This document shows, in pieces, positions 24,041-35,508 of a stretch of 64,000 bases of DNA. This stretch comes from Litoditis marina. Lineage: Eukaryota > Nematoda > Chromadorea > Rhabditida > Rhabditidae. How positions within the stretch are numbered: the first letter of the stretch is position 1; each line of letters opens with the position of its first letter. Both the position numbers and the translations under genes were made by a program. The stretch is from positions 22,719,904 to 22,783,903 of the forward strand of contig OZ038436.1 of assembly GCA_964036275.1 (NCBI GenBank), read 5' to 3'. The notes under the pieces were generated by a model. The model saw nothing but the letters and a program-made list of their open reading frames with translations. It searched no databases and had not been told where the DNA came from.

Positions 24041-24966
24041 GAACTATAGCCCCGTGAAGGTGAGAAAAGGTTACACACAAACGTGTGAAACCATTCTTGT
24101 TTGCAACAAAAATATGTGTGTTGGGTTAGTGTAAAACCCAAGTTTGAAACTATTTATAATGGAATGAAAATGCCATATATTATTACCCCAGTCAACAACT
24201 GGAAAAACCCCTGATAGTACACAATTCAGACAACTATTTCAATAGGTATACATGCCCAACTTGTTTTAAAACGAAACAACAAACATGATCTATGGCTCAA
24301 TTAGATATCTATGTTCAGAAAATTCAATGGATACAATTAGGCGAGATATATTCACATGGTGAATCTAAATGTCTACATAAAAAGAATATGGGTACTATAC
24401 TTAAATTAACAGGACGTTTGTGTCGGGAATCCGACTCGTTTCCCAAGTTTTATTCCAACGTGGAAGTTTCCATTGGGAACTTCTACTGGGACGTGGAAAA
24501 CATTGAAGTGATGTACCAAAGCTCGAAGAGCTTTCAATCTTTGAACTTTGGATCAATTCACTTTTCAGCCAAGTTGAGTTCGATGAAACCCAACTGTCAA
24601 ACCAAGCTTGCACTAGTTTTAATACCCCTATAACTATTAGACTACTTGGCTATATAAACTTTGTCTAGCATGCTCTTTGCACCCGATCGACACTGGTAGA
24701 AACAAAGGAGAGTGGTTCATACTACAAGTGAGCAGACTACAATCCAACTCTACGAGTTCAGAACTGACCAGTTTTTCAGGAATTTCCTCTATCTTTTAAC
24801 TATCTTTTAACTTCCTAATCAGTGCTAAACTATGGTTATAGAGTTTGGGGCCACCGTTTCTGATTTTTTTCGGTTGCATTTTGGCACATCTAAGTTCTGT
24901 TTAGAGTAGAACCACTCTCTTTCTTCCCTATTGTGTCTACGAGTACCAGTTTCCCTCATGTTCTTT
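24041..24966 (-). other. Probable 3' UTR of the zinc-finger gene
   Basis: Sequence between the TAA at 24967-24969 and the minus-strand AATAAA. A 113-residue plus-strand open frame (24292-24633) lies antisense here, without splice sites or family resemblance, and is regarded as chance. Confidence 0.5.
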
Positions 24967-25319
24967 TTATACTTCAATATCTTCTTCTATCTTGATCTCA
25001 TGGTCGACTGTCGTGTGTATGGGTGTTATCGGATGGGCAGTGGCTATGTGAAGTAGGAGGGCAGCCTGCGAGGTGGCAGCAAAGGGGCACATGGTGCAGG
25101 CGACTGGTTGGGGGAACACGTCCGCGGATTGGGGGAACACGTCCGCGGGATGCGCGAACTGCTTGTGTCGCTGCAGTAGTGACGCCGACTTTCCTCTGGA
25201 ATACAGGGTATGAATGGAGTAGAAGTTTGTCATGAGTAGGTAGTAAAAACTACTAAAACAACTAAACTCGTTTCCTTAGCGCGCTCTCTCTCTCTCTCTC
25301 CCTCTCTCTCTCTCTCTCT

Positions 25320-25359
<40 letters not shown>

Positions 25360-28300
25360 TCACTGTACGAGCATAGAATCTGATCTCTAGAAGTTGCATA
25401 ACGCACTTACAATCCTACAACACTCACAGTAACGAGGTAGACAATGAGCCCCACTACAACTATCTACTGTGACCAAAAATTGTTTCCTGAGAATTAAATA
25501 GAGGTGGTGATCTCATGAAAGCGCGTAACTGTTATGAGCAACTCACGAGCTGTTCTTGTCAGAGCTGCAAAATAACCTAGTTACAATAGTTTTCTGTGCT
25601 TCCGCGTCAGAGTTTCTGAGAAGCTAACATATTTCTGAGTTGACAGAATTGTTCAACTTTTTGGTTGAAATATAGTACTTCCGTGCACCCCCTTTTCACC
25701 TCTATTTTCCGTTAACATCAAATTTATTAGTTGTCATTGTAATGTTAATGACAGTTCCGAAAACGGGTCCTTGATTTTTTTCCCAGATCGTCAACAATGG
25801 TGATGGACGAGAACTGGTTGAAAGATTCATTCCGGAGAACTTTGTTTTCTTCTCGAGGAATTGACACCTAGAGACAGTGTTTGTGCAATTCTAGTTGTAC
25901 TGTTAGTCAAATGCATAGTCACGTAAAACAGTAAAACTTGCGCAAAACATTGGAATTCGTCATCGAAAAAAAGAAAAAAAAGAAGTGCACACTGTTTCAA
26001 GCTCATTCGAGTTTCCTTGAGGTAAGTTTTTTGAACATTGTCATTTATAGTTATATGAATGTGTTCAGTAAAAGATGTACTCAAAAATCGTTTCGACCCT
26101 GATTCAAGACGATTTTTGGGTTGTTTTTCTCAGAGGGTTGGGTCATCATCAGTTGAATCCCTCGTCGATAGAAGACGGTCAGTAAGTCTTTTCGTCCTGT
26201 TTCCATTTTCTCAGAGGGGTTCAACTGATGATGACCCAACCCTCTGAGAAAAACAACCCAAAAATCGTCTTGAATCAGGGTTGAAACGATTTTTGAGTAC
26301 ATCTTTTACTGAGCACATTCATATACATCCAAAACGTCCTAGTGACACAATTTATTTTGTTCAAATAAATAATCTAATATATATTGTCATTTATGTTTGG
26401 ACTTACAGAGACATGCTGACACACAAAATAAAACCAGGGTTTCAATTTTTCTTAAACCCAGATAGAAAGAAGAGGTCTCCAATACTCCAATACTGACTGT
26501 AGTTGTTTCACTTACGACGTTTACCTTCACGACATACCGTTGTATTGTGAATCGTGGGCGATGCGTTTTCGCAAAAAAATATAACATTTGAACCCGAATT
26601 TTTAGCATAAAACCAATTTTTTATTATAATATGATTAGCCAATTCAATGAATAACTGAAACTCTTGTGATTGCAAAAAAGTTGATGTTTCGAAATCCCCG
26701 GGAACATTTCTTGCATCTGGTCAACTTTTTTCCGTGGTCGATTTGCACTATCACATGTACTCTCTCCGTTACATAAAGGTTGTCGATTAAAAATGGAAAT
26801 ATTCACGAAAGGACAACTAATTGGAGACACATCAATATCAAATGGGTTCCTAGTTTTTCATGAGTTCAGTGTCAAAATTCTAATTGTTTTCCAATTAGGG
26901 ACTCAAATTACCCATGAAAGATAGAATAAGATGTGATAAATATCCCCAGACGAAGTAAAAAAGGAAAGATTTCTGTTTAGGTCATCTGATATGGCTGGAA
27001 CGCAGACAACTGGTCTACGTCATCTGATAATTTCTGTCTACGATCTATCATGATATAACCATACACCAGCAAGGTTGTCCGAATAGTCAGAAAAATTCAA
27101 AAAACGGACTACTTTTCAGCCGAAAACATGAAAATCGGTCTACCTTTGATGAAAAATTCTAAATTTTCACGAGTTCACATCTGAAAACGGCCTACTTTTT
27201 GTCGCTTAGTCAGACCTTACTGGTGTATGGATATAACTGAACAGGTGGTAGAAATAAAGGCAAGTAGTACTGTCAGACGCCACTGTGTATGTGTTCCCGG
27301 ATTAAGTTTGTTGGCCAAGGTGCTTTACTTGCGTGTGACATGATTCCGGTAGAATTCGGGGATGTAACAGTTTGAATGTGTTGAGTGTAACTCTAAGTAC
27401 GTATGCTAGAAAATCCCGGCACCTTCATCGTATGCTAGAAAATCCCGGCACCCATCCTGCGTCTTCTCAAACATACGCTATTTCTCTGCTCATCCCTATC
27501 TATCCCGCCGGGATGTCAGAGACAAGAAATAGTGAGGGTGAGAGATGCAGGATGGAATGAAGGTGGTGGGATCTTCTAGCATACGCACTCTATTGAGTCT
27601 CTCGTTGAGTTCAATCAGAACGACCGCTACCTGCCCTAGACCACGTAGAGTTCAAGTAACAATGATTTCAACTTTATACAATGTAACCCCAGTTATTTTC
27701 CCGGTTTAACCCTACCTGTAAATGCACTTGTCGCAGTTGTGCCCGTGCTCTTTGCCCTCCTGCTCGTGGCGGGCGATGTGTTTGTCCAACATGGCCGGAC
27801 TCTTCGACACGTGACGACAGAAAGGACACTTTCGGGAACCTGCAAAACACGAAGTCAACAAAGTTCTCGTAGTTAAATCTTGATACACGTCATAACATCG
27901 AAATTTCGGCGGAAAAACATCGTCATCAAACTACAAACAGATAGCGGTAAGGCAACATACCCCGAATAGACTAGAACCCTGTAATTCTTAACCTCAATCT
28001 CTCATTTTCCAACCTCCACTTTCTCTATTCATAACAACACTCTGCTGTTTGTGTATGCAAAGCAGAGTGATGTTTACATTTGAGGTGTATAATCAAAAAG
28101 AACAGCTTATGTGAACATTGCAAAAGTTTTTCACGTGGAGGCGAGAATTGCGATGCCTGCGTAACACGCATTTGATAGGATGAATTTGCACAAGGGAACA
28201 CCGTTCAAACCAAATGCAACTGGTTGGGTTATGACTTTGAACTTGAACTTGATGGGTATATATTTGGATGTTTTTCTGCAAGCTACCGTGCTCGAGTGAA

Positions 28301-31300
28301 CGTTGCATTGCTTGCTATGAAATTGCTATGGAATTGCTATTCGCACGTTCTGAGAACGTTTTGAGTGTGTTGTGTACCGGCAGTCAGTTTATCTCGACTA
28401 ACGAACATTAAACAACGAAATTGTATTAATTATACGCGTTTCATCCTGGGACCCTCCATGATATTATAACATCTCAGACAAGTCAGTTCAGCCGTCTAGC
28501 ATTACCGCTCACATGTAATCCAGCTCAATTCTCAGAATATCCTTAGTCATCTTGCTTCACATCTCCTAATCAACATTAATTGTATAAAAACATAAGTATC
28601 TAGTTTCTGGAAAATGCGGCTCGGCACGTCCGTCTGGTGTCAATATTCTAAGCGTTGTCTAAGCCGTAGAATGAAGGATCAATGAACTTCCTGATTACGA
28701 TACATGGTAATCAAAAATTGAGTTCGCTCTTTCCAAAGCAAGGGTTATGTCGCTCAAACGCCGTGTTTGTGTTTACATTGTTTTTTTCGGTCGAAATTCG
28801 CAAGTTTAATGGCAGTTAATGAGATCAAACTACAACGGAGATGTGGTCACTCTCTACAGTGACCTAAATCCTGAGGCTATCTGCAAGAATATTCCGGCGC
28901 CCAGCCAGAAAAACAATGAAAACGCGACCAACCTAAGTCAATTGAGTCGGGAAGTGGTATTTGGTGACGGTAGTACTTGTGGAAGTGAATGTATCTGGCC
29001 TCTCGGGTTGAGAACTGACAACCGGCCTCATCGCATCTGTAAGCAAAGACTATCTGTGAAAAACTGTATGAGTCGATCAAACATGGTCGACACAACAGAA
29101 CTTTTGACTCTCAACTCGACTACAGCTGAATTAGCTCAAACTACAGCTGCACATCTTCAAACACCGATCAACACTTTCCAAATGAGTACTCATTGTCAAT
29201 CCTGGATCAAATCAAATACTATGCGGAACTATGTGTAGAATACATGTGTGCTTTCAATCAACATGTTGAATGGAACAATTAAATATTGAAAACAAAAATA
29301 AACTCCTGACCTGATGGGCGGATTTCTGTGGTAGATGGTGACGTGATAGGAGACGGAGTTGTATCTACCGTACACCTTCCGGCATACGGTACACATGAAG
29401 CCCTTCTCCACCTTTTCGATGTACTTCTTGTTCCGACACCAACCTGCAAGAGACGAACATTATTACGGGCAAATAATCTCACTGTTCAAAGAAGACTTGA
29501 AGAGAGCTTACGAATTTAGATAAGTAATACAATTGCTCGAGAAAAAATCTCTAGTTCGATTCTTTTGCGAACTCTTTTCATTACTCTGAGAGTTGTGCTT
29601 CTTTTCTAGAAGGATAGTTTTTTCTCAATATCATAGCATCTGCAGCAAACAGTAATCGGGGTTCGCCTAGTACTGTGGATTTACATGGTACTTTGCCTCT
29701 AATACGTACATCAAACTAGATAATACACCCCGCACTTCTCTTACCCTAAATTAGAAATTGAGAGATAGTCTATCTTGGTCAGTGACATGAGATCGGATCC
29801 GGATTAAATTTGCACAAACCGAAAGGTGAAACAGAAAACAACGTGCTCTCTTGGGGTTTGAAACTTAGATTGTTGCGGTTTTTAATTTTCGTTCTGTGAT
29901 TGCCAGGATACACTCAAATTGCGCACTACGCACTACCTTCTAATTAGGTAGGTTCATGAGAAAGGGTCTAGATGCGGTTTTCGTCATGGATGGTAAAGAC
30001 CCAACTGAATCACAAAACTCTTTCAAAATTGTCGAAATTATATGGGAAAATTATGGAAAACAGTAGTACAAAGTTCAAAGTGAAGTTAACAAGGGCTACA
30101 TTTACTTTCTAAGTGAAATGATTTGTATTCCCTTAGTAGAAAATACTGTTCTGTCTATCCTTCCTGCAGCTCTGCCCATTGTCGCTGTTTTGTAATATTT
30201 GAATGTGAATGGTCGGCGGCTTCCTTTTATTTTCTACTTAGGTATGCCGCTTTCAATACATTGGTTGGCGCCAATGCGTAATCTCAGGTGACATTTTCAC
30301 ATGTCCCCATTCCCAATGATCTTTTATAAGAAAATTGTGGCATTTCCTCAGTTAATACCTTATTTAGTAAAAAACACGAAGTCTTGTTTACGAACACACT
30401 GTTATAGCATAGTTTTTCTACTTGGCCAAACAATCACATTTTCAAAACAGGTCTGATGTTTCATTGTCTGAGAAAGGCGATATTATCAGTGTTATGATAC
30501 AACTAGTTGGTCATAGTTCGTTAGACGTTTTTAACAATGAAAAATTTAGGTCATTTCCATCGAGAACTGTACTCAGGCCAATGTCGAATTGAAATTGTTC
30601 GGACCTGAGCCAAACACATTTACGGTTTTCCCAAATGAGAACTTTTATTTCATGAAATAAAAGCACTCAGAATTCATTAAACGAAATTGAAGATTCGATT
30701 TGCCAAATGGTAGCTGTATTTATGAATTTAAATCGGATCAGACATTGAAAGTATACCTAAGTGGTGGAACAGAACTAAAATGTCTGCAGTTGTCCACATT
30801 GTGTTGCACGTTCTGAATTTGATGTATTGAAGTTTCACGTTACCAATCATTCGACTAAAGGGATTCAGAGTATTTGAGTTGTGGTTCGATGCATGTGACT
30901 AACAGTTTTCAATTAACTTCACGGGATTAAACTACAAAAACCTAATCTAAGTGTACTTACCCTCTTTATCATCGCTGGGCAGTATCTTGTCCATATCAGC
31001 AGGGGACGTGGTTCTGGGAGAAGAGTCTTCACTACGCACATCACTCTGAGCTCTGGAAAACAAGAAACTATATAAATTGTTGACTGTACTTCACGAAAAC
31101 AGCTTGACATTGCGCACATAAGCCATTCGGTTCACCTACACGTCTCCGAATACATGTTTTGGCCATTTTATGTGTTGATGAGATAAAATTGGTTTTCGGA
31201 TCTTCTTTAACCATATGACATTCTCATCGTACTTTTCAGAACGTGCAAATGTCTCAGTCAGCGGGGCTGAGGAATTTTTAATCTTGCTCAGATGATCTCT

Positions 31301-34300
31301 GGGCAACTAAGACCAGTTCCATGCATACAATCTAATCCGTGCAAGGTGCTTATTGCAGGTGCTCGATTACAATGAAAGCCCCTAAACTTATTGCATTTAA
31401 AGACAACGGAACACGATTATGTAGAGATGGAAAAAAATTAATCTTTCGCAGTTTGGTCGCGAGAAAAGTTTAAGAAGTATATTGCCAAGATTTGCGGATT
31501 TTCCACCAAATTCAGAGAATTATGAGCGGAAATTGAGCCAAGTCTGCAATAGAGTTCAACGAGACCATATTTTTCTGTTCCCAATGAATGTGCACGCACA
31601 TTCCGAGAATGAGGGGCGAGTATTGCGTGCAGCCAATGGAAAGTTTCACGACATTGAAATTATACTGTAAGTGAATTGCACAGTCACGTGAAACATGTTA
31701 AACACAGTAGTACTCAGAAACGTGCAATAACAAAGTGCCCGATGCCTGATTATAATGCCAAGTTTACGTGATTATTTATTTGACTTCTAGTATATAACTG
31801 TTTTTTGATACACACAAATACGCATACTTTCCAGACATAGTTATTCGCATCAATCCACTGTGATTGGCCAGCTACGAAAGCGAGAGAGCATGGAGGTCAA
31901 CGAGACCGCAGAAAGGCTATAACAGTCTGTGCCTATCTGCCCTACCGAATATCTCGTAGAGACCGCTACAAAAGATATTGGCGAATTCGCTGGAAGTTGT
32001 CTTAGAGATAGGGACACAGACACAGACACAGACTTAGCCTATGATCTCCATGCTCTCTCGAATTTTTAGCTGGTCAATCGCAGAAAAATGGCGCAGACGA
32101 CTTGTTTCATTTTTTCACGTGTTCCTATGCGTTAGTCGGGCTACACGAGTATTCACCTGCTACTGGAATCGTCGTTGGAGGAGGGGGGAGTTAGTAGAGG
32201 TGCGGATGCGGGTACTGGCAGACTGGCGGCCAACAGGTTGTTCTGCGCCAGACCGGGTTGGAGATAGAGGGCGAGCAGGGATTGGAAGTACGATTGGACT
32301 GGAATGAACTACTCTTGTCACGTCGTGTCACGTGGAAAATCAAGTGTTCAATCGTGAACAAACTGTTTTTGTGTATTGGATGAAATTAGCCCAAGTAAAA
32401 CGTTGTGGAAGTAGATGAACTAGAACGGATAAAGTATATGAACCATGCGACAAAACAGTGTGAAAATGTACTGCCAGTAACGTAGGAAAGAGATCAGTAT
32501 TCGAGAACACGCAATAATAAAAATCAGATGTTTTTACATGTTAAGTACTTCATTTTGTGAGTAGTTTCGAGCGCATGAAATGGGGTTTAATTTGGCTTTA
32601 GTGATTCCCTCACTTACAAGTAGATGACTGCAATGTGTTGTGTTGTTGTAGAAGGAGGGCCAGGGGGTTCATGTTCATGGTAGACATCATGACCTTATTC
32701 TCAATTGACGGTACCTGGCACAGTCGAGCCACACAAATTATCTGAAATAACAGTGACCGTTTAAAATGCAAGTTATTGGGAACATTATCATGTAACTAAA
32801 CAACAACTCATCTAGGATATCATCAATTAACTTGCAAGAAAATGATCTGGAGCAATATTGAATCACTAACACTACCACAAACGTGTTTGAGTGCTCGATG
32901 CTGCTCGGATGAAACACTTGTTTGACAGGAGCTTACTATGTACATCTCTCTGTGATGTGTTGAACTGAAAAACTATTTTTTAGGAGCAGCTCGATGAAGT
33001 GAACGTAAGTAGAAATGAACAGTGTAGTGTCTATTGTTATACTACCTTCCTAAGATATCACCAATTGGGTCTTAGAAAAGACTGGTAAACTTGTTTCGAC
33101 TCTGAACTTTTTCTGCTATGGCTTGCAAACCCAATGAACCATGCGGTTTGAACGGTGTTTCGTTGGAGTTAAGAAAGTAAATCTTCTTCCCACTAATGCT
33201 GTACTATCATTCCTTCTTCATATATTGGAGTGGTATCGGCTCAACTTCATAAGTAGATCACGATCTATTAGTAGTGTAATGTGAATTATTCTGCTTACGG
33301 CTATTGGCGGTCTCAGAGATCGAAAAAAAGACTAAATGAGCTGATTTTTGGTCCTAAAATTGTACTTTGAAGTTTGTTTGAGGCACGATTTTGTGCACGG
33401 ATTGGAATGATGCTAAAACCTTCTCATCACTTTTCCGTGAATTTCGACTTTACACTGAGCATGACACAGAAGTCCTCCCCTAACATGTTAACAGTTAATG
33501 AACCGCCTCATGAGATCACTTTTCAACAATGAAAGATCGATAGTAGATCAAAAGCTGTTCACTAACTTCTCATATACCGGGGGGGGGATTGGTACCGCAC
33601 CAAGTTAACTCTCTAGATATCGTACCTGAGATGGTTCAGCGTCTCCGTAGCTGACCTCACCCGAGTATAGTCCGGCTACCATCGCCTTGAAAGCTGCCAA
33701 TCCATTCGGAACTACCCTCACGTCGATATCTGAATGTGCGATGTAACGAAGTTTGTAGAAGTTTTCCCTGTTAAGTTTTCCATAGAAAACTATCTTTACT
33801 GAACGTTAACGTAGTCCATTTCCCGTGACTGGCTGAAATATCTGTCAGAACAAAACAAACATGTAATTCTAAAAATGCGCTCTTCACTTTGAATTTTAAC
33901 TATCAGACAGAAAAGTGACTACCTTGTAGGGCGTTCAAGCGCAGTTATGATGGTTGCTTAGATAGTACACGCCCGGGCTAGTGTAAAAACTTTCCATTCG
34001 TTGAAATCCCACTTGAATAGTACACCTCAGGATACCGTATGACTACTTCATCTGATCTCTGTGTTTCGCGTCAGTTACGTGACCAGTTGCACAAATGAAG
34101 AGTAAGATTGTGGGATATTTCAAAGTATTAGTGACTGTAATCTTCAGATTGTTGGATTTGTTTGTAATTTCGTTGGGAAAGGGAAGTGAACTTGTGCCTT
34201 GACGTACCACACACCCACCTAGAGACCTAGAGTCTTGTAGAATACAAATAGAGTTTCGAAACTAAATCACCCTCGAGAATGTATTTCAAGATGTATAGTT

Positions 34301-35508
34301 CTTTCCATTATTTACAGGCCTACTGAGACTCCTACAGTAACACTATGAAACTTCAAGTCCGTTTAAATAACGCACATATTATCGGAATGGATAAAAATGT
34401 TCACTTCAGATTATGAAAACCTGTTACAAAAAGTATTTCAAATAATTTTCTGACAAAGTTGAAGTTTGCATTATAAAAGCGCCATTGTAAAACGCGAGAG
34501 TGTACTGTAGCAGTCTCAGTAAGAATGGTGTGGACTATATATATTTGTAGGTTGAGTACCCCAAGTTTTAGCTATCAATGAAGTTTTGGATTCAGCATGA
34601 TTCACTTGCGCCTTGATAGCAGAGGGCAAAAATATCAATCATATAAAATAATAATCTCGCTCATACTTATACGTATAGTATTTCCATGAAAACTTTCCGT
34701 AGCCATAGCGATTTCTGAACGTACCAGTGATCACTAAGGACACGCAATAGTATTTGTAACGTGTACTAGCAAAACTACTACAAAACAATTTAGAAAGCGT
34801 TACAATTCTATAACACTCAAAACAGATAATTAATTGGAACTGAAGCTCTCGTATGTTCCACAGCCTAATTATTCCCTAACATCTTTTTCACAGCGATCAC
34901 TATCGAAAATTTATAAAAGATAATAACCTAAAAGATACACGGTCTTACTTCGTGTAAATGTTTTCACGCTATGTTGTGTTTGGTTTGGTCGTCAACGTGA
35001 CCTATGACACGTAATGTTCGACCTTTTTCTAGCCGAAACAAACTTATTTCTGTCATGCCTCAACGTATTTCGAACAAATGCCGAATTGCTCACCAATGAA
35101 AGCCATTCCTCGGTCGGGGGCGGCGGATAGAAGACCACGAAAGAGCACGGAGGACGAGGAGAGCACGAGACGGTGAGAGAACACCGGGTCCTCTGAGAAG
35201 AGATACGGTAGGTGAAACAATGGCAGAAAATGGAGAGTTTCGGGTGACTTTACGGGTTTCGATTTTGGAAGTACAGTAGGATGAGAGAGACCAAGAGATG
35301 CAGAGATCGAGGAAAGGAGAGAGACAGAGAGCAAGAGCCGAGAAATACAGGGAGAGAGGGAGAAATGGAGAGAGAAAGTAAGATAAATACAAAAGTATCG
35401 ACAGAAAAACATACCTATATCTTTGCCGTCCCGCACATTGCGTACATTGATGCGTACATCGAAGTCGAACTGTAACCCCATGATGGTGGGAAGGGGTGCG
35501 TCTGCCAT
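24967..35508 (-). CDS. C2H2 zinc-finger protein, five fingers
   Basis: Nine minus-strand exons join in phase: 35415-35508, 33626-33729, 32618-32741, 32157-32298, 30961-31052, 29311-29443, 28933-29036, 27716-27839, 24967-25195, giving 381 residues. ATG 35508 follows acceptor TTTCTAG by 19 bases. The N-terminal half (GLQFDFDVRINVRN..., VVPNGLAAFKAMVAGLYSGE) has no domain I know. It is followed by Gln/Ser/Pro-rich sequence (LLTPPSSNDDSSSR) and an acidic linker. Fingers: C203-C206-H219-H224 (FMCTVCRKVYGRYNS), C231-x4-C236-H249-H254 (an unusual four-residue Cys spacing), C269-C272-H285-H289, C300-C303-H316-H321 and C339-C342-H355-H360. Finger 4 is split by an intron after CIYR. Between fingers 4 and 5 a seven-residue ADVFPQ repeat is duplicated. 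Probably a nuclear DNA-binding regulator; the orthologue was not identified. An upstream coding exon cannot be excluded, because the frame stays open to the acceptor. Confidence 0.87.
25281..25362. repeat. CT microsatellite in zinc-finger intron
   Basis: Long (CT)n tract with a few interruptions, in the intron between the last two coding exons of the zinc-finger gene. Confidence 0.9.
26052..26325. mobile_element. Inverted-repeat MITE, TATATGAATGTG termini
   Basis: Arms of about 105 bp (26052-26158 and 26215-26325) are near-perfect inverted copies. They contain AGTAAAAGATGTACTCAAAA, CTGATTCAAGACGATTTTTG and CTCAGAGGGTTGGGTCATCA, with a loop of about 55 bp. A single diverged arm of the same family lies at 54705-54793. 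It sits in the last intron of the zinc-finger gene. No target duplication was recognised. Confidence 0.75.
27060..27229. mobile_element. hAT-like MITE, CATACACCAG family, copy at 27.1 kb
   Basis: A 170-bp element with inverted termini CATACACCAGCAAGGT and ACCTTACTGGTGTATG. It is flanked by perfect 8-bp direct repeats GATATAAC at 27052-27059 and 27230-27237. It is the better preserved of two full copies and lies in the last intron of the zinc-finger gene. Confidence 0.88.
27400..27585. mobile_element. Inverted-repeat element with duplicated left end
   Basis: Left terminus CGTATGCTAGAAAATCCCGG is present twice in tandem (27400 and 27431). The right terminus is the complement-type GGGATCTTCTAGCATACG. 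An inner pair GATGCAGGATGG / CCATCCTGCG also pairs. It lies about 130 bp from zinc-finger exon 8. Confidence 0.6.
27923..27946. repeat. Dispersed GATCAAACTAC-type motif, zinc-finger intron 7
   Basis: CATCAAACTACAAACAGATAGCGG lies between zinc-finger exons 29036-28933 and 27839-27716, so within an intron, on the plus strand orientation of the motif. Confidence 0.5.
28823..28852 (-). repeat. Dispersed motif with conserved tail, zinc-finger intron copy
   Basis: GATCAAACTACAACGGAG then ATGTGGTCACTC on plus. It shares both the motif and the tail with 14564-14592 (GATCGAACTACAACGGAGAT, then TTGGTCACTCC). Part of the dispersed GATCAAACTAC family described among the findings. Confidence 0.6.
31661..31794. 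mobile_element. 134-bp MITE, TATACTATTAGTCAATTG family, intronic copy
   Basis: Same length (134 bp) and order of phrases as copies at 46275 and 57431: TGAATTGCACAGTCACGTGA, ACATGTTAAACACAG, CGTGCAATAACAAAGTGC, TTGACTTCTAGTATA. More diverged than those two. It lies in the zinc-finger intron between 31052 and 32157. Confidence 0.75.
35281..35390. repeat. GA-rich simple-sequence tract in zinc-finger intron 1
   Basis: Purine-rich GAGA sequence just downstream of the donor of the first coding exon. The long minus-strand open frame covering 35053-35538 is real only for its first 31 codons; the rest is the complement of this tract. Confidence 0.7.

Noticed and set aside
24292..24633. 113-codon plus-strand open frame between AAR2 and the zinc-finger gene
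   Set aside because: Lies antisense within the probable 3' UTR, no family resemblance, no acceptor near its ATG.
25127..25150. Tandem repeat considered as a CRISPR-like or minisatellite array
   Set aside because: Only two adjoining in-frame units with no spacer, inside a coding exon of a eukaryotic gene.
28819..29238. 139-codon plus-strand open frame
   Set aside because: Antisense shadow over a zinc-finger exon (28933-29036) whose Cys/His spacing proves the other strand.
31482..31670. 62-codon plus-strand frame ending at a GTAAGT-like donor
   Set aside because: No ATG start or acceptor in the same frame (TAA just upstream), and the donor-like site belongs to the 134-bp MITE starting at 31661.
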